Under the pieces are notes generated by a model. It saw only the letters and a list, made by a program, of their open reading frames with translations, did no database searches and was not told where the DNA came from. The translations under genes and the position numbers were made by a program. This document shows positions 15,531 to 24,709 of a stretch of 64,000 nt of DNA, in pieces. The stretch is from Janthinobacterium sp. 344 (GTDB taxonomy: Bacteria > Pseudomonadota > Gammaproteobacteria > Burkholderiales > Burkholderiaceae_D). Positions within the stretch are counted from its first letter, which is position 1, and each line of letters opens with the position of its first letter. The stretch lies in the NCBI RefSeq assembly GCF_900112025.1, contig NZ_FOKL01000001.1, positions 360,762-424,761 of the forward strand, in the 5' to 3' direction.

Positions 15531-15936
15531 ACTACTGCCGTGGCTGCTGTTGCTGGGCGCGGGCGGTGCGCAGGCCGCCGAACTGGCGTGCGGCGATTTC
15601 CTGTCCCAGCAGGGCAAGAAGCCCGCGTATCTCGTCTACCAGGGTTGCCAGCAGAACATGGAACGCCAGGACCAGCCCTTCGAAGCGCGCTACCACGTGG
15701 ATGGCAAGCACGCCGGGCAGGCGGAAACCTATCTGCGGCGCACCCATGGCTTGCCCAAGCTCAAGCGCTACTGCTGCATGTGGGACAGTTCGCTGCATTC
15801 CTGGCGCGACCGGCGCACGGGCTACGCTTACACCATGTTCATGGCCACGGAAGAAACGCCGGTGCGCACGCGCGCCGCCTGGCCGCAGATCGAACGCTTT
15901 GTCGTGCAAGTCAATGGCTACGCGCAAGACCCGTAA
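15517..15936 (+). CDS. exported hypothetical protein
   Basis: The 139-residue protein has a clean Sec signal peptide (KLLPWLLLLGAGGAQAAE, cleavage after AQA near residue 20). The mature part has five Cys, including the pair in KRYCCMWDS, and a conserved-looking RTHGLPKLKRYCCMW block; disulfides are likely. It may belong to DUF4952, but that is from memory. It overlaps the merR gene by 14 bases, which suggests translational coupling. Confidence 0.7.
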   Translation: MWGIKLLPWLLLLGAGGAQAAELACGDFLSQQGKKPAYLVYQGCQQNMERQDQPFEARYHVDGKHAGQAETYLRRTHGLPKLKRYCCMWDSSLHSWRDRRTGYAYTMFMATEETPVRTRAAWPQIERFVVQVNGYAQDP

Positions 15937-15943
15937 ACAACAA

Positions 15944-15975
15944 AAAACCGCCTGTGCAGGGCAGCAGGCGGTTTT
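15944..15975. terminator. bidirectional intrinsic terminator
   Basis: Arms AAAACCGCCTG (15944-15954) and CAGGCGGTTTT (15965-15975) flank a 10-base loop, with A-run and T-run on the two sides. It serves both the exported protein gene and the convergent PEP-CTERM gene. Confidence 0.85.
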
Positions 15976-15993
15976 GCTCGGTGGCAGCCCGGC

Positions 15994-16644
15994 TTACTTG
16001 GCGGCCTTGCGGCGGCGCAGGAAACCCATCAGGCCCAGGCCGGCCAGCAGCATGGCGTAGGTTTCCGGTTCCGGCACGGCGGCCATCACGGAAACGTTGT
16101 CGATCACGGCGCCCGAGTAATTGTCGAACGGCGTGCCGGCCTTGGCGGCGCTGGCAAACGACAGGGTCGCCAGGCCGGTGGAAGCGGCCGTGAAGCTCAG
16201 GGTATTGCTGTACAAGGTGTTCGAGGCGGAGGCCGTCGAATAGAAGTTCTGCGCCACGCCACCGAAATTGACAGCCACGCCCTGGCCTGCGGGACCGTTC
16301 GCATTGCGCGCCATGTCAAAGGCCAGGTGATACGTCTGGCCCGCCACCACATTGAAACTTTGCGACAGGAAACCCGGACCCGGCGTGCCCAGCATGTCGA
16401 TGCTGTAGCCGTTGATGGCGTTGTAGGCATTGCGGATCAGGTCGACGGAAGTGGCGCCGACGGTCCAGCCCGTAATGGCGGACGAACCGCTGTTGACCAC
16501 TTGAAAACCGCTGGCAAACGTAGAACCGGGCGCGACCGTCTCGAAGTCGCCATTCGTGATCAGGTTGACGGGAGTGGCGCTGGCGGTGCCTGCGGCGCTG
16601 GCACACAACAGGACAAGGACGGCGGCGATGCGAGTGGTTTTCAT
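15994..16644 (-). CDS. PEP-CTERM protein with choice-anchor C domain
   Basis: The 216-residue protein has a Sec signal peptide (residues 1-24, ending ASA), a beta-rich domain opening with NLITNGDFET and closing with GAVIDNVSV, and the C-terminal sorting signal VPEPETYAML, a hydrophobic segment and RRRK. The domain fits the choice-anchor C family. The tail is recognised by exosortase, linked to exopolysaccharide-producing bacteria. The start at 16644 has AAGGA 9 bases upstream. No exosortase gene is in the window. Confidence 0.9.
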   Translation of the reverse strand: MKTTRIAAVLVLLCASAAGTASATPVNLITNGDFETVAPGSTFASGFQVVNSGSSAITGWTVGATSVDLIRNAYNAINGYSIDMLGTPGPGFLSQSFNVVAGQTYHLAFDMARNANGPAGQGVAVNFGGVAQNFYSTASASNTLYSNTLSFTAASTGLATLSFASAAKAGTPFDNYSGAVIDNVSVMAAVPEPETYAMLLAGLGLMGFLRRRKAAK

Positions 16645-16782
16645 GGTTTGATTTCCTTGCCTTGTTGACATTAAAGTTACCTTAAGTGAAATCATATCCC
16701 AGCCTTGATAAAAGTCAAAGAACTTTGCAAAAATATATTCAATGTGGACAATTTGTAACGTTTCGCACTACCAGCACAGCCC

Positions 16783-16807
16783 AAAAAAAACGCGCCGGAT
16801 GGCGCGT
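16783..16807 (-). terminator. intrinsic terminator of the rraA-like gene
   Basis: Arms ACGCGCC (16790-16796) and GGCGCGT (16801-16807) around a 4-base loop are followed on the minus strand by a run of eight T. It lies 22 bases after the stop of the rraA-like gene. Confidence 0.88.
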
Positions 16808-16828
16808 CGGGATTCCTGCGATGGCGGC

Positions 16829-17323
16829 TCAATCCAGTTCCTGGCGCGCCACCAGGATGCCGTCCGCATCGGCGTAGATCCAGTCGCCCGGCTGCACGGC
16901 CACGCCGCCGATCTCGATGCGCACGTCGCGCTGGCCGGCGCCCGTCTTGTTGCTCTTCCTTGGATGCGTGGCCAGGGCGCGCACGCCGATCTGGCAGACA
17001 TTGATTTCCTCGCTGTCGCGGATGCAGCCGTGCACGACGATGCCGGCCCAGCCATTGCTTTCCGCCAGCACCCCCAACTGGCCGCCCACCAGCGCGCGGC
17101 GCAGGCTGCCGCCACCATCGATCACCAGCACATGGCCCTGCCCCGGCGTTTCCAGGGTGCTGCGCACGAGCGCGTTGTCTTCAAACACTTGCAAGGTCGT
17201 GGCGGGACCGCTGAAGCGCATGCGCTGGCCAAAAGAGCGGTACACGGGCGGCAATACCGCCAGGTTGCCGTCGTCCAGCATGGCCGCATAATCGTCGCAC
17301 AGGTCGGTGGTGGCAAAAGTCAT
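16829..17323 (-). CDS. rraA: RraA-family protein (HMG aldolase/RNase E regulator fold)
   Basis: The 164-residue protein has the RraA fold signature: [19 protein letters not shown] near residue 70, [18 protein letters not shown] with the Arg-Asp pair near residue 100, and [14 protein letters not shown] near the end. The G-G-x-x pattern and RD pair are the substrate and metal site in 4-hydroxy-4-methyl-2-oxoglutarate aldolases; E. coli RraA inhibits RNase E instead. Which role applies here is not decided by sequence. It has its own terminator. Confidence 0.86.
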   Translation of the reverse strand: MTFATTDLCDDYAAMLDDGNLAVLPPVYRSFGQRMRFSGPATTLQVFEDNALVRSTLETPGQGHVLVIDGGGSLRRALVGGQLGVLAESNGWAGIVVHGCIRDSEEINVCQIGVRALATHPRKSNKTGAGQRDVRIEIGGVAVQPGDWIYADADGILVARQELD

Positions 17324-17369
17324 GCTCGCTCCAGGAATGATTGAAAGTTAGTATCGCATGGCAACGATT

Positions 17370-18605
17370 CTATGCCTTTTGCAGCGCCGCGGCACGTGTT
17401 TTCCCGCCCACGCCCACGGCCGTGGCGATCGCCAGCGCCTGAAAGACGCCGATGAAGACAAACAGCAGGGCTGGATGGTTGCCATCCATCAGCGCGCCGA
17501 AGAACAGCGGGCCGACGGCCAGGCCGCTGTCGAGGCCGGAATACACGACGCCATACACGCGCCCGGTGGCATTCTTCGGCGCCGCGGCGCGTATCATCAG
17601 GTCGCGCGATGGCCCCGCCACGCCGGAGGTCAGGCCGATGGCGCCCATCAGCACCACCGCGCCCCAGGCCGGCACGACGGCCATGCCCAGCAGCACGGCC
17701 AGCAGCGCGGCGGCGGAAAAGGCGATCGCCACGTTGCGGTCCGGCTGCTGGCTGCGCGCCCCCACCACGCCGCCGGCCAGCATGCCCACGGCCGAGGCCA
17801 GCATGTAGGCGGTATACGCGCTGGTGGCCAGCGCCAGGCTCATGCCGTACAGCTTGACCAGCGCCACGCTGGCGAAGCTCTGGATGCCGCCCAGGGCGAT
17901 GGCGGTAATGAAGAAGAAGGCAAAGCACATCCACACGGCCGGCAGACGTAGAAAGTCCAGGGTGCCCTCGCCGCCGCCCGCCTGGCCTGGCGCCGCCTTT
18001 TTCACGGCTTCGGGGCGGATGGCGTGGCGGTTCAGGAACAGGACCAGCAGCACGCCGAACGGCAGCACGGCCGCGCACTGCAAGGCCACCCGCCAGTCGT
18101 AATGGGTGGCCACATACGTCATGAACATCGGCGCCAGGGCCCAGCCGATATTGCCGCTGATGCCATGCACGGAAAAGCCGTAGGCCACGCGCGCGGCCGA
18201 GACGCGCTGGTTGAGTATCGTGTAATCGGCGGGATGGAAGACGCTGTTGCCCACGCCGGCCAGCATGGCGCCCAGCATCAGGGCCGTGTAGCTGTGGGCG
18301 GTGGACAGGGCCAGCGCCGACACGCCCAGCAAAAACACGCCGGAAAACAGCACGGCGCGCGCGCCGAAGCGGTCGACGACAAAGCCGGCCAGCGCCTGCC
18401 CCACGCCCGAGATGATGAAAAACACCGTCATCAGCAAGCCCAGCTCCGCATACGACAAATGAAAGGCGGGCTTCAGCCAGACGAACAGGGCCGCCAGGAT
18501 CAAATGGTAGAAGTGCGAGACGCCATGCGCCAGGCCCACCAGGCCGATGACGCGGGCATCGCTGCGCAGGCTGGGAAGTTCGGATGCCGAGTTAGTTGTT
18601 ATCAT
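17370..18605 (-). CDS. MFS transporter, fosmidomycin-resistance-like
   Basis: The 411-residue protein has 12 predicted membrane segments, with HGVSHFYHLILAALF in TM1 and DRFGARAVL in the loop after TM2. This opening is typical of the Fsr/fosmidomycin-resistance-like branch. The start at 18605 was chosen for its N-terminus and an AGGG upstream; the frame extends to 18680. It is divergent from an AraC regulator 100 bases away, its likely activator. Confidence 0.85.
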   Translation of the reverse strand: MITTNSASELPSLRSDARVIGLVGLAHGVSHFYHLILAALFVWLKPAFHLSYAELGLLMTVFFIISGVGQALAGFVVDRFGARAVLFSGVFLLGVSALALSTAHSYTALMLGAMLAGVGNSVFHPADYTILNQRVSAARVAYGFSVHGISGNIGWALAPMFMTYVATHYDWRVALQCAAVLPFGVLLVLFLNRHAIRPEAVKKAAPGQAGGGEGTLDFLRLPAVWMCFAFFFITAIALGGIQSFASVALVKLYGMSLALATSAYTAYMLASAVGMLAGGVVGARSQQPDRNVAIAFSAAALLAVLLGMAVVPAWGAVVLMGAIGLTSGVAGPSRDLMIRAAAPKNATGRVYGVVYSGLDSGLAVGPLFFGALMDGNHPALLFVFIGVFQALAIATAVGVGGKTRAAALQKA

Positions 18606-18705
18606 GTCATACCCTGTCTTATACTGGTGAAGCTCAAGTGTATGCAAAATACCATCGTCTGTTTTCCGACAGAACGACATAATTTATCGAATTAAGGCCA
18701 AGCTG

Positions 18706-19506
18706 ATGGGTGTACCTATCCTCCACCATACCCGCATGTGTCCGCCACGGGAAGCGCCCAGCGCCTCCATTCCCGTGACCATGATCGCGCGCGACCTGCA
18801 ACCCGATGAATTTCTCTTGCCGCACACGCATCCATGGGGCCAGGTCACGATGGCCCTCGAAGGCGTGCTGCGCATCACCGCCAACAACAGCAGCTGGGTA
18901 TTGCCGCCCATGCGCGCCATCTGGATCGCGCCGAACGTGGAGCATGCCGTCACGATACTGGAAAAAACCCGCTTGCGCCCCCTGTGCATCCATGCCGCCC
19001 GCGCGCCATTCACGGGCCGCGACTGCAAGGTGCTGGAAGTGTCGGGACTGCTGCGCCAGCTGATCATGGCGCTGGAACAGCTCGATCCAGGGCAGGAGCC
19101 GGCGCGCGAGGCGCTGCTGGCCGAGCTGATCCTCGATGAATTGAAACGCTCGGCCACGCGCCCCATCCGCGTTCCCTTGCCTGGCGACAAGCGCCTGAAA
19201 AGCCTGTGCGACAGCCTGATCGACAAGCCCGGCTCGAACCTGACCCTGGAACACTGGGCGCAAATGGCCGGCGCCTCGGAGCGGACCCTGGCGCGGCTGT
19301 TCGAACGGGAATTGGGCATGAGTTTTGGCCAGTGGCGCCAGCAGGTGCGCCTGGCCCACGCGGCGCCCATGATCGCGCGCGGCGTGCCGCTGTCGCAGGT
19401 GGCCGAAGAACTGGGCTACGCCAGCCAGTCGGCCTTTTCCGCCATGTTCAAGAAGACCTTCGGCAGTTCGCCCTCGGCATTTTTCGCGCAGGGCAACAGA
19501 ATGTAA
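18706..19506 (+). CDS. AraC-family regulator with N-terminal cupin
   Basis: The 266-residue protein has an AraC-type cupin at residues 20-100 (LPHTHPWGQVTMALEGVL) and two helix-turn-helix motifs at residues 165-260, ending GYASQSAFSAMFKKTFGSSPSAF. It is divergent from an MFS exporter, a common pairing in proteobacteria in which the regulator controls the exporter. A duplicated repeat begins 9 bases after its stop. Confidence 0.9.
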   Translation: MGVPILHHTRMCPPREAPSASIPVTMIARDLQPDEFLLPHTHPWGQVTMALEGVLRITANNSSWVLPPMRAIWIAPNVEHAVTILEKTRLRPLCIHAARAPFTGRDCKVLEVSGLLRQLIMALEQLDPGQEPAREALLAELILDELKRSATRPIRVPLPGDKRLKSLCDSLIDKPGSNLTLEHWAQMAGASERTLARLFERELGMSFGQWRQQVRLAHAAPMIARGVPLSQVAEELGYASQSAFSAMFKKTFGSSPSAFFAQGNRM

Positions 19507-19514
19507 GCAACGGC

Positions 19515-19726
19515 AAAGCGCGCCGATACAGCGCTCAGGGCAAGGCGCAGCGCCGCAGACAGTACGCCAGTACGGCAAGGCGGTGCAACGCGGCCATGGG
19601 CGCTTTAGCGGTGCGCTCAACTGGAAAGCGCACCGATACGGCGCTCAGGGCAAGGCGCAGCGCCGCAAACAGTACGCCAGTACGGCAAGGCGGTGCAACG
19701 CGGCCATGGGCGCTTTAGCGGTGCGC
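19515..19726. repeat. tandem 102-bp repeat, two copies
   Basis: Copies at 19515-19616 and 19625-19726 differ at three positions by eye (period 110). Each unit starts AAAGCGC(A/G)CCG and ends GCGCTTTAGCGGTGCGC, so its ends are inverted repeats. The unit contains no gene. The second copy ends three bases before the fliD stop codon. Confidence 0.9.
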
Positions 19727-19728
19727 CC

Positions 19729-21114
19729 TTAGGCCATGAAGTCGAAGAGGGAATTCTTGCCGGTATACCCCGGCAAGGCCGAATTCGTACCCATCTGTTC
19801 CTGCGCCGAATACGCTTTCACCAGCGCCTGTGCCTGCGCCGTGAGGGCCTTGGCCAGCACGGCTTTCTTGTTGGTCAGGGTGGTGATGTCCTTGCCGACC
19901 GTCTGCACTTCCTTGCGGATGATGCTCGTCTCGCCCATCAGCTCGCCGATCTTGCTGGCGAACTGGTCCGCCACGCCCTTGCCGTTATTGGTAAACAGCT
20001 TGCTGACGGCATCGGGATCGGCGTCGATGGCGGCCTTGAGTTTTTTCTCGTCCAGTACCAGCTCGCCGCTCTTGCCCAGGGTCACGCCCGCACTGCCGAG
20101 GACGGAGGCCGGCACGCCCGTGCTGGCCGTGCGCAACACCTGTTCCATCTGCGAACGCACCTGGCCCAGGGCCGTATCCGATTTCAAGTCGCCCTGCTGC
20201 AGGCTCTGCAATTTGGCATTGAGGTCGTTGTAGGCCGTGACGAAGCTGGCCACGTTGCTGGCGATCTGGCTGCTGTCCTTGGCGATGACCAGGTCGGTCG
20301 TGCCCTTTTTCTTCAATTCGATGGTGGCGCCCTCGATGGCCGTCGTCAGGGTATTGCTGGCGCTCTTGATGTCCTTGCCGTCGACGGTCAGCAGGGCATC
20401 TTGCGCGGCCGCCGTCTGCTGCATGCCCTTGCCCGCGCCCGGCGCATACGCCAGCAGATTGCTGACGGCCGCGTCGCCGGACACGCTGATGCGCATGCTG
20501 CTGTCGGCGCCGCTCTTGCCGTTCAGGGCCAGCGAATAGCCATCGGGGCCTTTGACCACGCTCGCGTCGATGCCCTGCTGTTTCAGCGCGGCGGCGATGC
20601 CATCCAGGCTATTGTTGCTGCTGTCGATGGTCAGCGAGATGATCTTGCCGCTGCCCGCCGTAAATTGCTTGCCATCGGCCGTGCCCACCTCGATCTTGAC
20701 GAGCGCCGGCGCGCCCGTGCCGATCGCCGCGCTCGACGATTTCTGCGCGCCGCTCTGCAGCGTCTGCCCCTGCGCCAGTTGCTTGACGTTCAGTTCGTAA
20801 CTGCCGCTGGCGGCCTTGTCGGTGGTGGTGGCGCTGAGCACATCCTTGGCGCTGGGCGTGGCCGAGGTGGCCAGACCGCTGCCGGCCATGTTCTTGGCCA
20901 CGGTCTGGAATTTCGCCAGCGCCGATTGCAGCTGGCCCAGGCCCGAGAATTTGGCCTGGTCGCGCGCCAGGCTGGCGTTGAGCTTGACCACGCCCGTGTT
21001 CTGCGACTGCATCTGGCGCTCGACCTTGGCATACACGTCGGCCGAAACATTGCCCTGCGTGGTCTGCTGCGTGTTGTTGGTAAAGGCCCTGCTGTTGATG
21101 GTCGAATTAAACAT
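19729..21114 (-). CDS. fliD: flagellar hook-associated protein 2 (filament cap) FliD
   Basis: The 461-residue protein has the FliD order: an N-terminal coiled-coil domain, a beta-rich middle (SGSYELNVKQLAQGQTLQSG is the classic FliD block) and a C-terminal domain with VASFVTAYNDLNAKLQSLQ and a final coiled coil. FliD caps the flagellar filament and places flagellin subunits. No other filament gene is adjacent: AraC lies on one side and a PilZ protein on the other. The N-terminus (MFNSTINSRAF) is unusual compared with the common start of FliD. Confidence 0.88.
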   Translation of the reverse strand: MFNSTINSRAFTNNTQQTTQGNVSADVYAKVERQMQSQNTGVVKLNASLARDQAKFSGLGQLQSALAKFQTVAKNMAGSGLATSATPSAKDVLSATTTDKAASGSYELNVKQLAQGQTLQSGAQKSSSAAIGTGAPALVKIEVGTADGKQFTAGSGKIISLTIDSSNNSLDGIAAALKQQGIDASVVKGPDGYSLALNGKSGADSSMRISVSGDAAVSNLLAYAPGAGKGMQQTAAAQDALLTVDGKDIKSASNTLTTAIEGATIELKKKGTTDLVIAKDSSQIASNVASFVTAYNDLNAKLQSLQQGDLKSDTALGQVRSQMEQVLRTASTGVPASVLGSAGVTLGKSGELVLDEKKLKAAIDADPDAVSKLFTNNGKGVADQFASKIGELMGETSIIRKEVQTVGKDITTLTNKKAVLAKALTAQAQALVKAYSAQEQMGTNSALPGYTGKNSLFDFMA

Positions 21115-21461
21115 GGTGGCTTTTCATCCGGTGAGGGTGTGCGCCCACGGATCAGGCTTGACCGTGCGCCGCGTCTACAAGAGATGAGGCGGCAAGCGCG
21201 CAAGGCGCGGCAGCGTCGTCTCCACTGATTGACAATTATGCAGCATGGCTAAAAGATCAAAACAGTGAGCAGAGCCATGTTTACCGCCGTGCTAATGTGT
21301 TTGCACCATTTTAGCGCATTTCAACAGCGCTTGAACCAGGAGCATGGCCAGGCGCCTTGCCGAAGCCAGCCCTTCCGGCACCGTGGCGCCGGGGCAAGGG
21401 ACAAGGGACAAGGGTCAAGACAAGGACGCCATGGCGGTTTCCAGGCCCCCTTAGCGCACCC
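21115..21461. other. gene-free stretch between fliD and the PilZ gene
   Basis: This 347-base gap holds no convincing frame. The one visible structure is a short heptamer tandem repeat, about four units of GGACAAG with variants, at 21392-21425. The fliD promoter should lie near 21115-21250, but no strong -35/-10 pair stands out. Confidence 0.5.
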
Positions 21462-21815
21462 TTAGCGCATAAACTTCGAGATGGCGCTGCTGACGGCCAT
21501 GTCCACGTTCATGAACGTCAGCCCCACCTTGAAGCCGGCGCTGCTGAAAATGCAGTGCGACACGGACGTGCGCGCTTCAATGATATGCGCCTTGCCATCA
21601 TAAAACAGCTCGAACAGCACCTTGCCCTGCTTGCCTGCCGGCACCGGATCAGCGATCACGGCGGACATGCCGCCCGGTCCCACATCGAGGGTGCGCGCCG
21701 CCACCGGTCCCGCGCCATCCATCACCAACATTGCCTTGGCACGCAATATCTTGCGTGCGCCCTGCCTTTGCTCTACTGACACTGTATTCCGCTTCTCTAT
21801 CGATTCATTGTCCAT
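21462..21815 (-). CDS. PilZ-domain protein
   Basis: The 117-residue protein is a single PilZ domain: RKILR near residue 22 fits the RxxxR arm of the c-di-GMP site, and the DVGPGGMS segment near residue 45 takes the place of D/NxSxxG. The Ser of that second motif is Gly here, so binding may be weakened. PilZ proteins turn c-di-GMP levels into motility or surface responses. It lies beside fliD on the same strand, so a role in motility is plausible. Confidence 0.8.
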   Translation of the reverse strand: MDNESIEKRNTVSVEQRQGARKILRAKAMLVMDGAGPVAARTLDVGPGGMSAVIADPVPAGKQGKVLFELFYDGKAHIIEARTSVSHCIFSSAGFKVGLTFMNVDMAVSSAISKFMR

Positions 21816-21913
21816 GCGAATTCACCAGGCGAATTCATCGGACAAATATTATAGTTCCAAACGGAAATTTTGTTTGACTTGTCTCAAACTTGGCATTTAA
21901 ACCATACCAACTC

Positions 21914-23290
21914 TTACTCCAGGTCGCGCAATTTGTTGAACGCTTCGTCGATGCGCTCCACGCCGATGACCTTGAGGCCTTCGATGACTTGCTTGGGCAA
22001 GTTGGACTTGGGCACCACGGCCAGGGTAAAGCCCAGCTTGGCCGCTTCGCGCAGGCGCTCCTGGCCCCGTGGCGCGGGACGGATTTCACCGGCCAGGCCC
22101 ACTTCGCCAAACACCACCAGTCCCCGTGGCAGCGGCTTGTTGCGCATCGACGAGTTAATCGCCAGCAAGACCGCCAGGTCGGCCGCCGGTTCCGTAATTT
22201 TGACGCCGCCGACGGCGTTGATGAAGACGTCCTGGTCGAAGGCGGCGATGCCCGCATGCCGGTGCGCCACGGCCAGCAACATGGCCAGGCGGTTTTGCTC
22301 CAGGCCGACGGACAGCCGGCGCGCATTGGGCAGGTGGCTGGTATCGACCAGCGCCTGGATTTCCACCAGCAAGGGCCGCGTGCCCTCCTGCGTCACCATC
22401 ACGCACGAGCCTGGCACCTGATTGTCGTGCTGCGACAGGAACAGGGCGGACGGATTCGACACGCCCTTCAAGCCCTTTTCCGTCATGGCGAACACGCCCA
22501 GTTCATTGACGGCGCCGAAACGGTTCTTGATGGCGCGCACCAGGCGGAAACTGGAATGGGCGTCGCCTTCGAAATACAGCACCGTGTCGACGATGTGCTC
22601 GAGCACGCGGGGACCGGCCAGCGCGCCCTCTTTCGTCACGTGGCCCACCAGAATGATGGTCACGCCCGTCTGCTTGGCCGCGCGCGTGAGCTGGGCCGCG
22701 CATTCGCGCACCTGCGCCACGGAACCGGGCGCCGAGCTGAGGGCGTCCGAATACACGGTCTGGATCGAGTCGATCACCACCACTTCCGGTTTTAAATCGG
22801 CCAGGGTGGCGAGGATCTTTTCCAGCTGGATCTCGGCCTGCAATTTGAGTTCCTTGGCGTCGATGACGAGGCGCTTGGCGCGCAGGGCGATCTGCGCGCC
22901 CGACTCCTCGCCGCTCACATACAGCACGCGCTTGTGGTGCGACATGTTCGCCAGCGCCTGTAGCAGCAGGGTCGACTTGCCGATGCCGGGGTCGCCGCCG
23001 ATCAGCACGACGCCGCCCGCCACCATGCCGCCGCCCAGCACGCGGTCGAATTCCTCGATGCCCGTGCCGAAGCGGGGCACGTCGATGGCGTCGATATCGT
23101 CGAGCGACAGCACGGGCGCCGTCTGCGCCAGCGACATGTGCTGCGGATTCGAATAGCGGTTGTTGCCGCCCGTCTCGGGCAGGGTTTCCACCATGGTATT
23201 CCACTGGTTGCACGAGGTGCACTGCCCCATCCATTTGTTGCTGACGGCGCCGCAATCGCTGCAGGTGTAGATGGTCTTGACTTTTGCCAT
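21914..23290 (-). CDS. radA: DNA repair protein RadA
   Basis: The 458-residue protein has the RadA layout: a four-Cys zinc finger at residues 10-27 (CSDCGAVSNKWMGQCTSC), Walker A GGDPGIGKST at residues 98-107, the RadA-specific KNRFGAVNELGVF motif near residue 255 and a Lon-protease-like C-terminal domain. RadA drives branch migration during recombination. A LexA-type box lies 31 bases upstream of the start, which suggests induction by DNA damage. Confidence 0.95.
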   Translation of the reverse strand: MAKVKTIYTCSDCGAVSNKWMGQCTSCNQWNTMVETLPETGGNNRYSNPQHMSLAQTAPVLSLDDIDAIDVPRFGTGIEEFDRVLGGGMVAGGVVLIGGDPGIGKSTLLLQALANMSHHKRVLYVSGEESGAQIALRAKRLVIDAKELKLQAEIQLEKILATLADLKPEVVVIDSIQTVYSDALSSAPGSVAQVRECAAQLTRAAKQTGVTIILVGHVTKEGALAGPRVLEHIVDTVLYFEGDAHSSFRLVRAIKNRFGAVNELGVFAMTEKGLKGVSNPSALFLSQHDNQVPGSCVMVTQEGTRPLLVEIQALVDTSHLPNARRLSVGLEQNRLAMLLAVAHRHAGIAAFDQDVFINAVGGVKITEPAADLAVLLAINSSMRNKPLPRGLVVFGEVGLAGEIRPAPRGQERLREAAKLGFTLAVVPKSNLPKQVIEGLKVIGVERIDEAFNKLRDLE

Positions 23291-23320
23291 GGTGTACTTT
23301 GCCCGGGTAAAATGAAAATG

Positions 23321-23336
23321 CTGTTTATATATACAG
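23321..23336. promoter_or_regulatory. putative LexA (SOS) box upstream of radA
   Basis: CTGTTTATATATACAG fits the LexA consensus CTG-N10-CAG with an alternating TA core and differs from the ideal palindrome by one base. It lies 31 bases upstream of radA on the minus strand and 35 bases beyond the stop of alr. Confidence 0.7.
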
Positions 23337-23370
23337 TAGATTCACAGTATATACAAACAAGGCGGCAAGG

Positions 23371-24462
23371 TCACGCCTCGATCACGGGCACGCGCGGCGC
23401 CAGTGCGCACATCAGCTCGTAGCCGATGGTGCCGGCGGCCAGCGCCACCTCGTCGATCGGCATGCCCCGCCCCCACAAGGTGACAGCGCTGCCGACTCTG
23501 GCGTTGGGCACGTGGGTCAGGTCGACCATCAGCATGTCCATCGACACCCGGCCGATCAGCCCCGTGCGCACGCCGTCGACCAGCACGGGCGTGCCTTCGG
23601 GGGCGTGGCGCGGATAGCCGTCCGCGTAGCCGCAGGCCACCACGCCCACCTTGATATTGCCGGCCGCTTCGTAGCGGCTGCCGTAGCCGACCACCTCGCC
23701 GGCGGCGATATCCTGGATGCCGATAATCTGGCTGCGCAAGGTCATGCTGGGCAGCAAATCGAATGCCTGCGCCGAGGTGCCGCCCGGCGCGCCGCTGGGC
23801 GTGCCGCCGTACAGCATGATGCCGGGCCGCACCCAGTCGCTGTCGAGGTGGTGCAGCAGCAAGCCGGCCGAATTGCACAGGCTGCGCGGCAACGGCGTGC
23901 CGATGCTGGCGGCGCCGGCCTCGAAGCGCAGCATCTGCTGCGCCAGGGGCAGGCGCGTGGGCGCCGCCTCGTCGGCATTGGCGAAATGCGTCATCAGGGT
24001 GATGGTGCCGATATGCGGCATGGCGCGCAGGCGCGCATAGGCGCCGGCCACGGCGTGCGGCGTGAAGCCCAGGCGGTTCATGCCCGTATTCATTTTGAGG
24101 TGCACATCGATGGCGTGCGGCAGGCGCGCCGCCGCCAGCATGGCGATCTGCTCTTCGCAATGCACGCTGCCGTTCAAGCCATAGTGCGCCATGACGGGCA
24201 AATCGCTGGCGTCGAAAAAACCTTCCAGCAGCAAGATGGGCTTGGTCCAGCCCAGTTCGCGCAAGCGCACGGCGTAATCGACTTCGACCAGCGCCAGGCC
24301 ATCGGCCGCGGCAAAGCCGCGCATGGCCCGTTCCAGGCCATGGCCATACGCGTTCGCCTTGACGACGGCCCACACCCTGGCGCCGCGCGCGCAGGCGCGG
24401 GCACGCGCCAGATTATGTTGCATGGCATCGAGATGGATGCTGGCGATGAGTGGCCTGGGCAT
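23371..24462 (-). CDS. alr: alanine racemase
   Basis: The 363-residue PLP enzyme makes D-alanine for peptidoglycan. The PLP-binding Lys is residue 35 in VVKANAYGHG, and the second catalytic Tyr lies in CGYADGYPR near residue 250. GSVHCEEQIAML and HLKMNTGMNRLGF fit the barrel. It is upstream of radA on the same strand (80-base gap) and divergent from lplT. Confidence 0.95.
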   Translation of the reverse strand: MPRPLIASIHLDAMQHNLARARACARGARVWAVVKANAYGHGLERAMRGFAAADGLALVEVDYAVRLRELGWTKPILLLEGFFDASDLPVMAHYGLNGSVHCEEQIAMLAAARLPHAIDVHLKMNTGMNRLGFTPHAVAGAYARLRAMPHIGTITLMTHFANADEAAPTRLPLAQQMLRFEAGAASIGTPLPRSLCNSAGLLLHHLDSDWVRPGIMLYGGTPSGAPGGTSAQAFDLLPSMTLRSQIIGIQDIAAGEVVGYGSRYEAAGNIKVGVVACGYADGYPRHAPEGTPVLVDGVRTGLIGRVSMDMLMVDLTHVPNARVGSAVTLWGRGMPIDEVALAAGTIGYELMCALAPRVPVIEA

Positions 24463-24709
24463 AAGCGTGCTTCACGGCGAGTGGGAAAGCCGTATTTTAC
24501 CGGATGCACAGGTCGCGGACACGGCAGGCGCGCACGATCGTGTACACATGACAGCATTTATAAAATGTTCACATGTATGTGTATTTTTCTACGGCAGAAA
24601 AATTAAGCTCCGCTTAGGCAAGAGGATGCAAAGCAGCCCCGTCCAAACTTGGGGTTTGCCGTTTTTTCGTGGTATAAAGCAAGCCAGATATGATTTCAGG
24701 CATTCCAGA

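Noticed and set aside
24640..24668. A terminator-like CAAAC...GTTTG stem followed by TTTTTT upstream of lplT
   Set aside because: The stem is only five pairs and no gene on the plus strand ends before it; it may be leader structure but cannot be supported.
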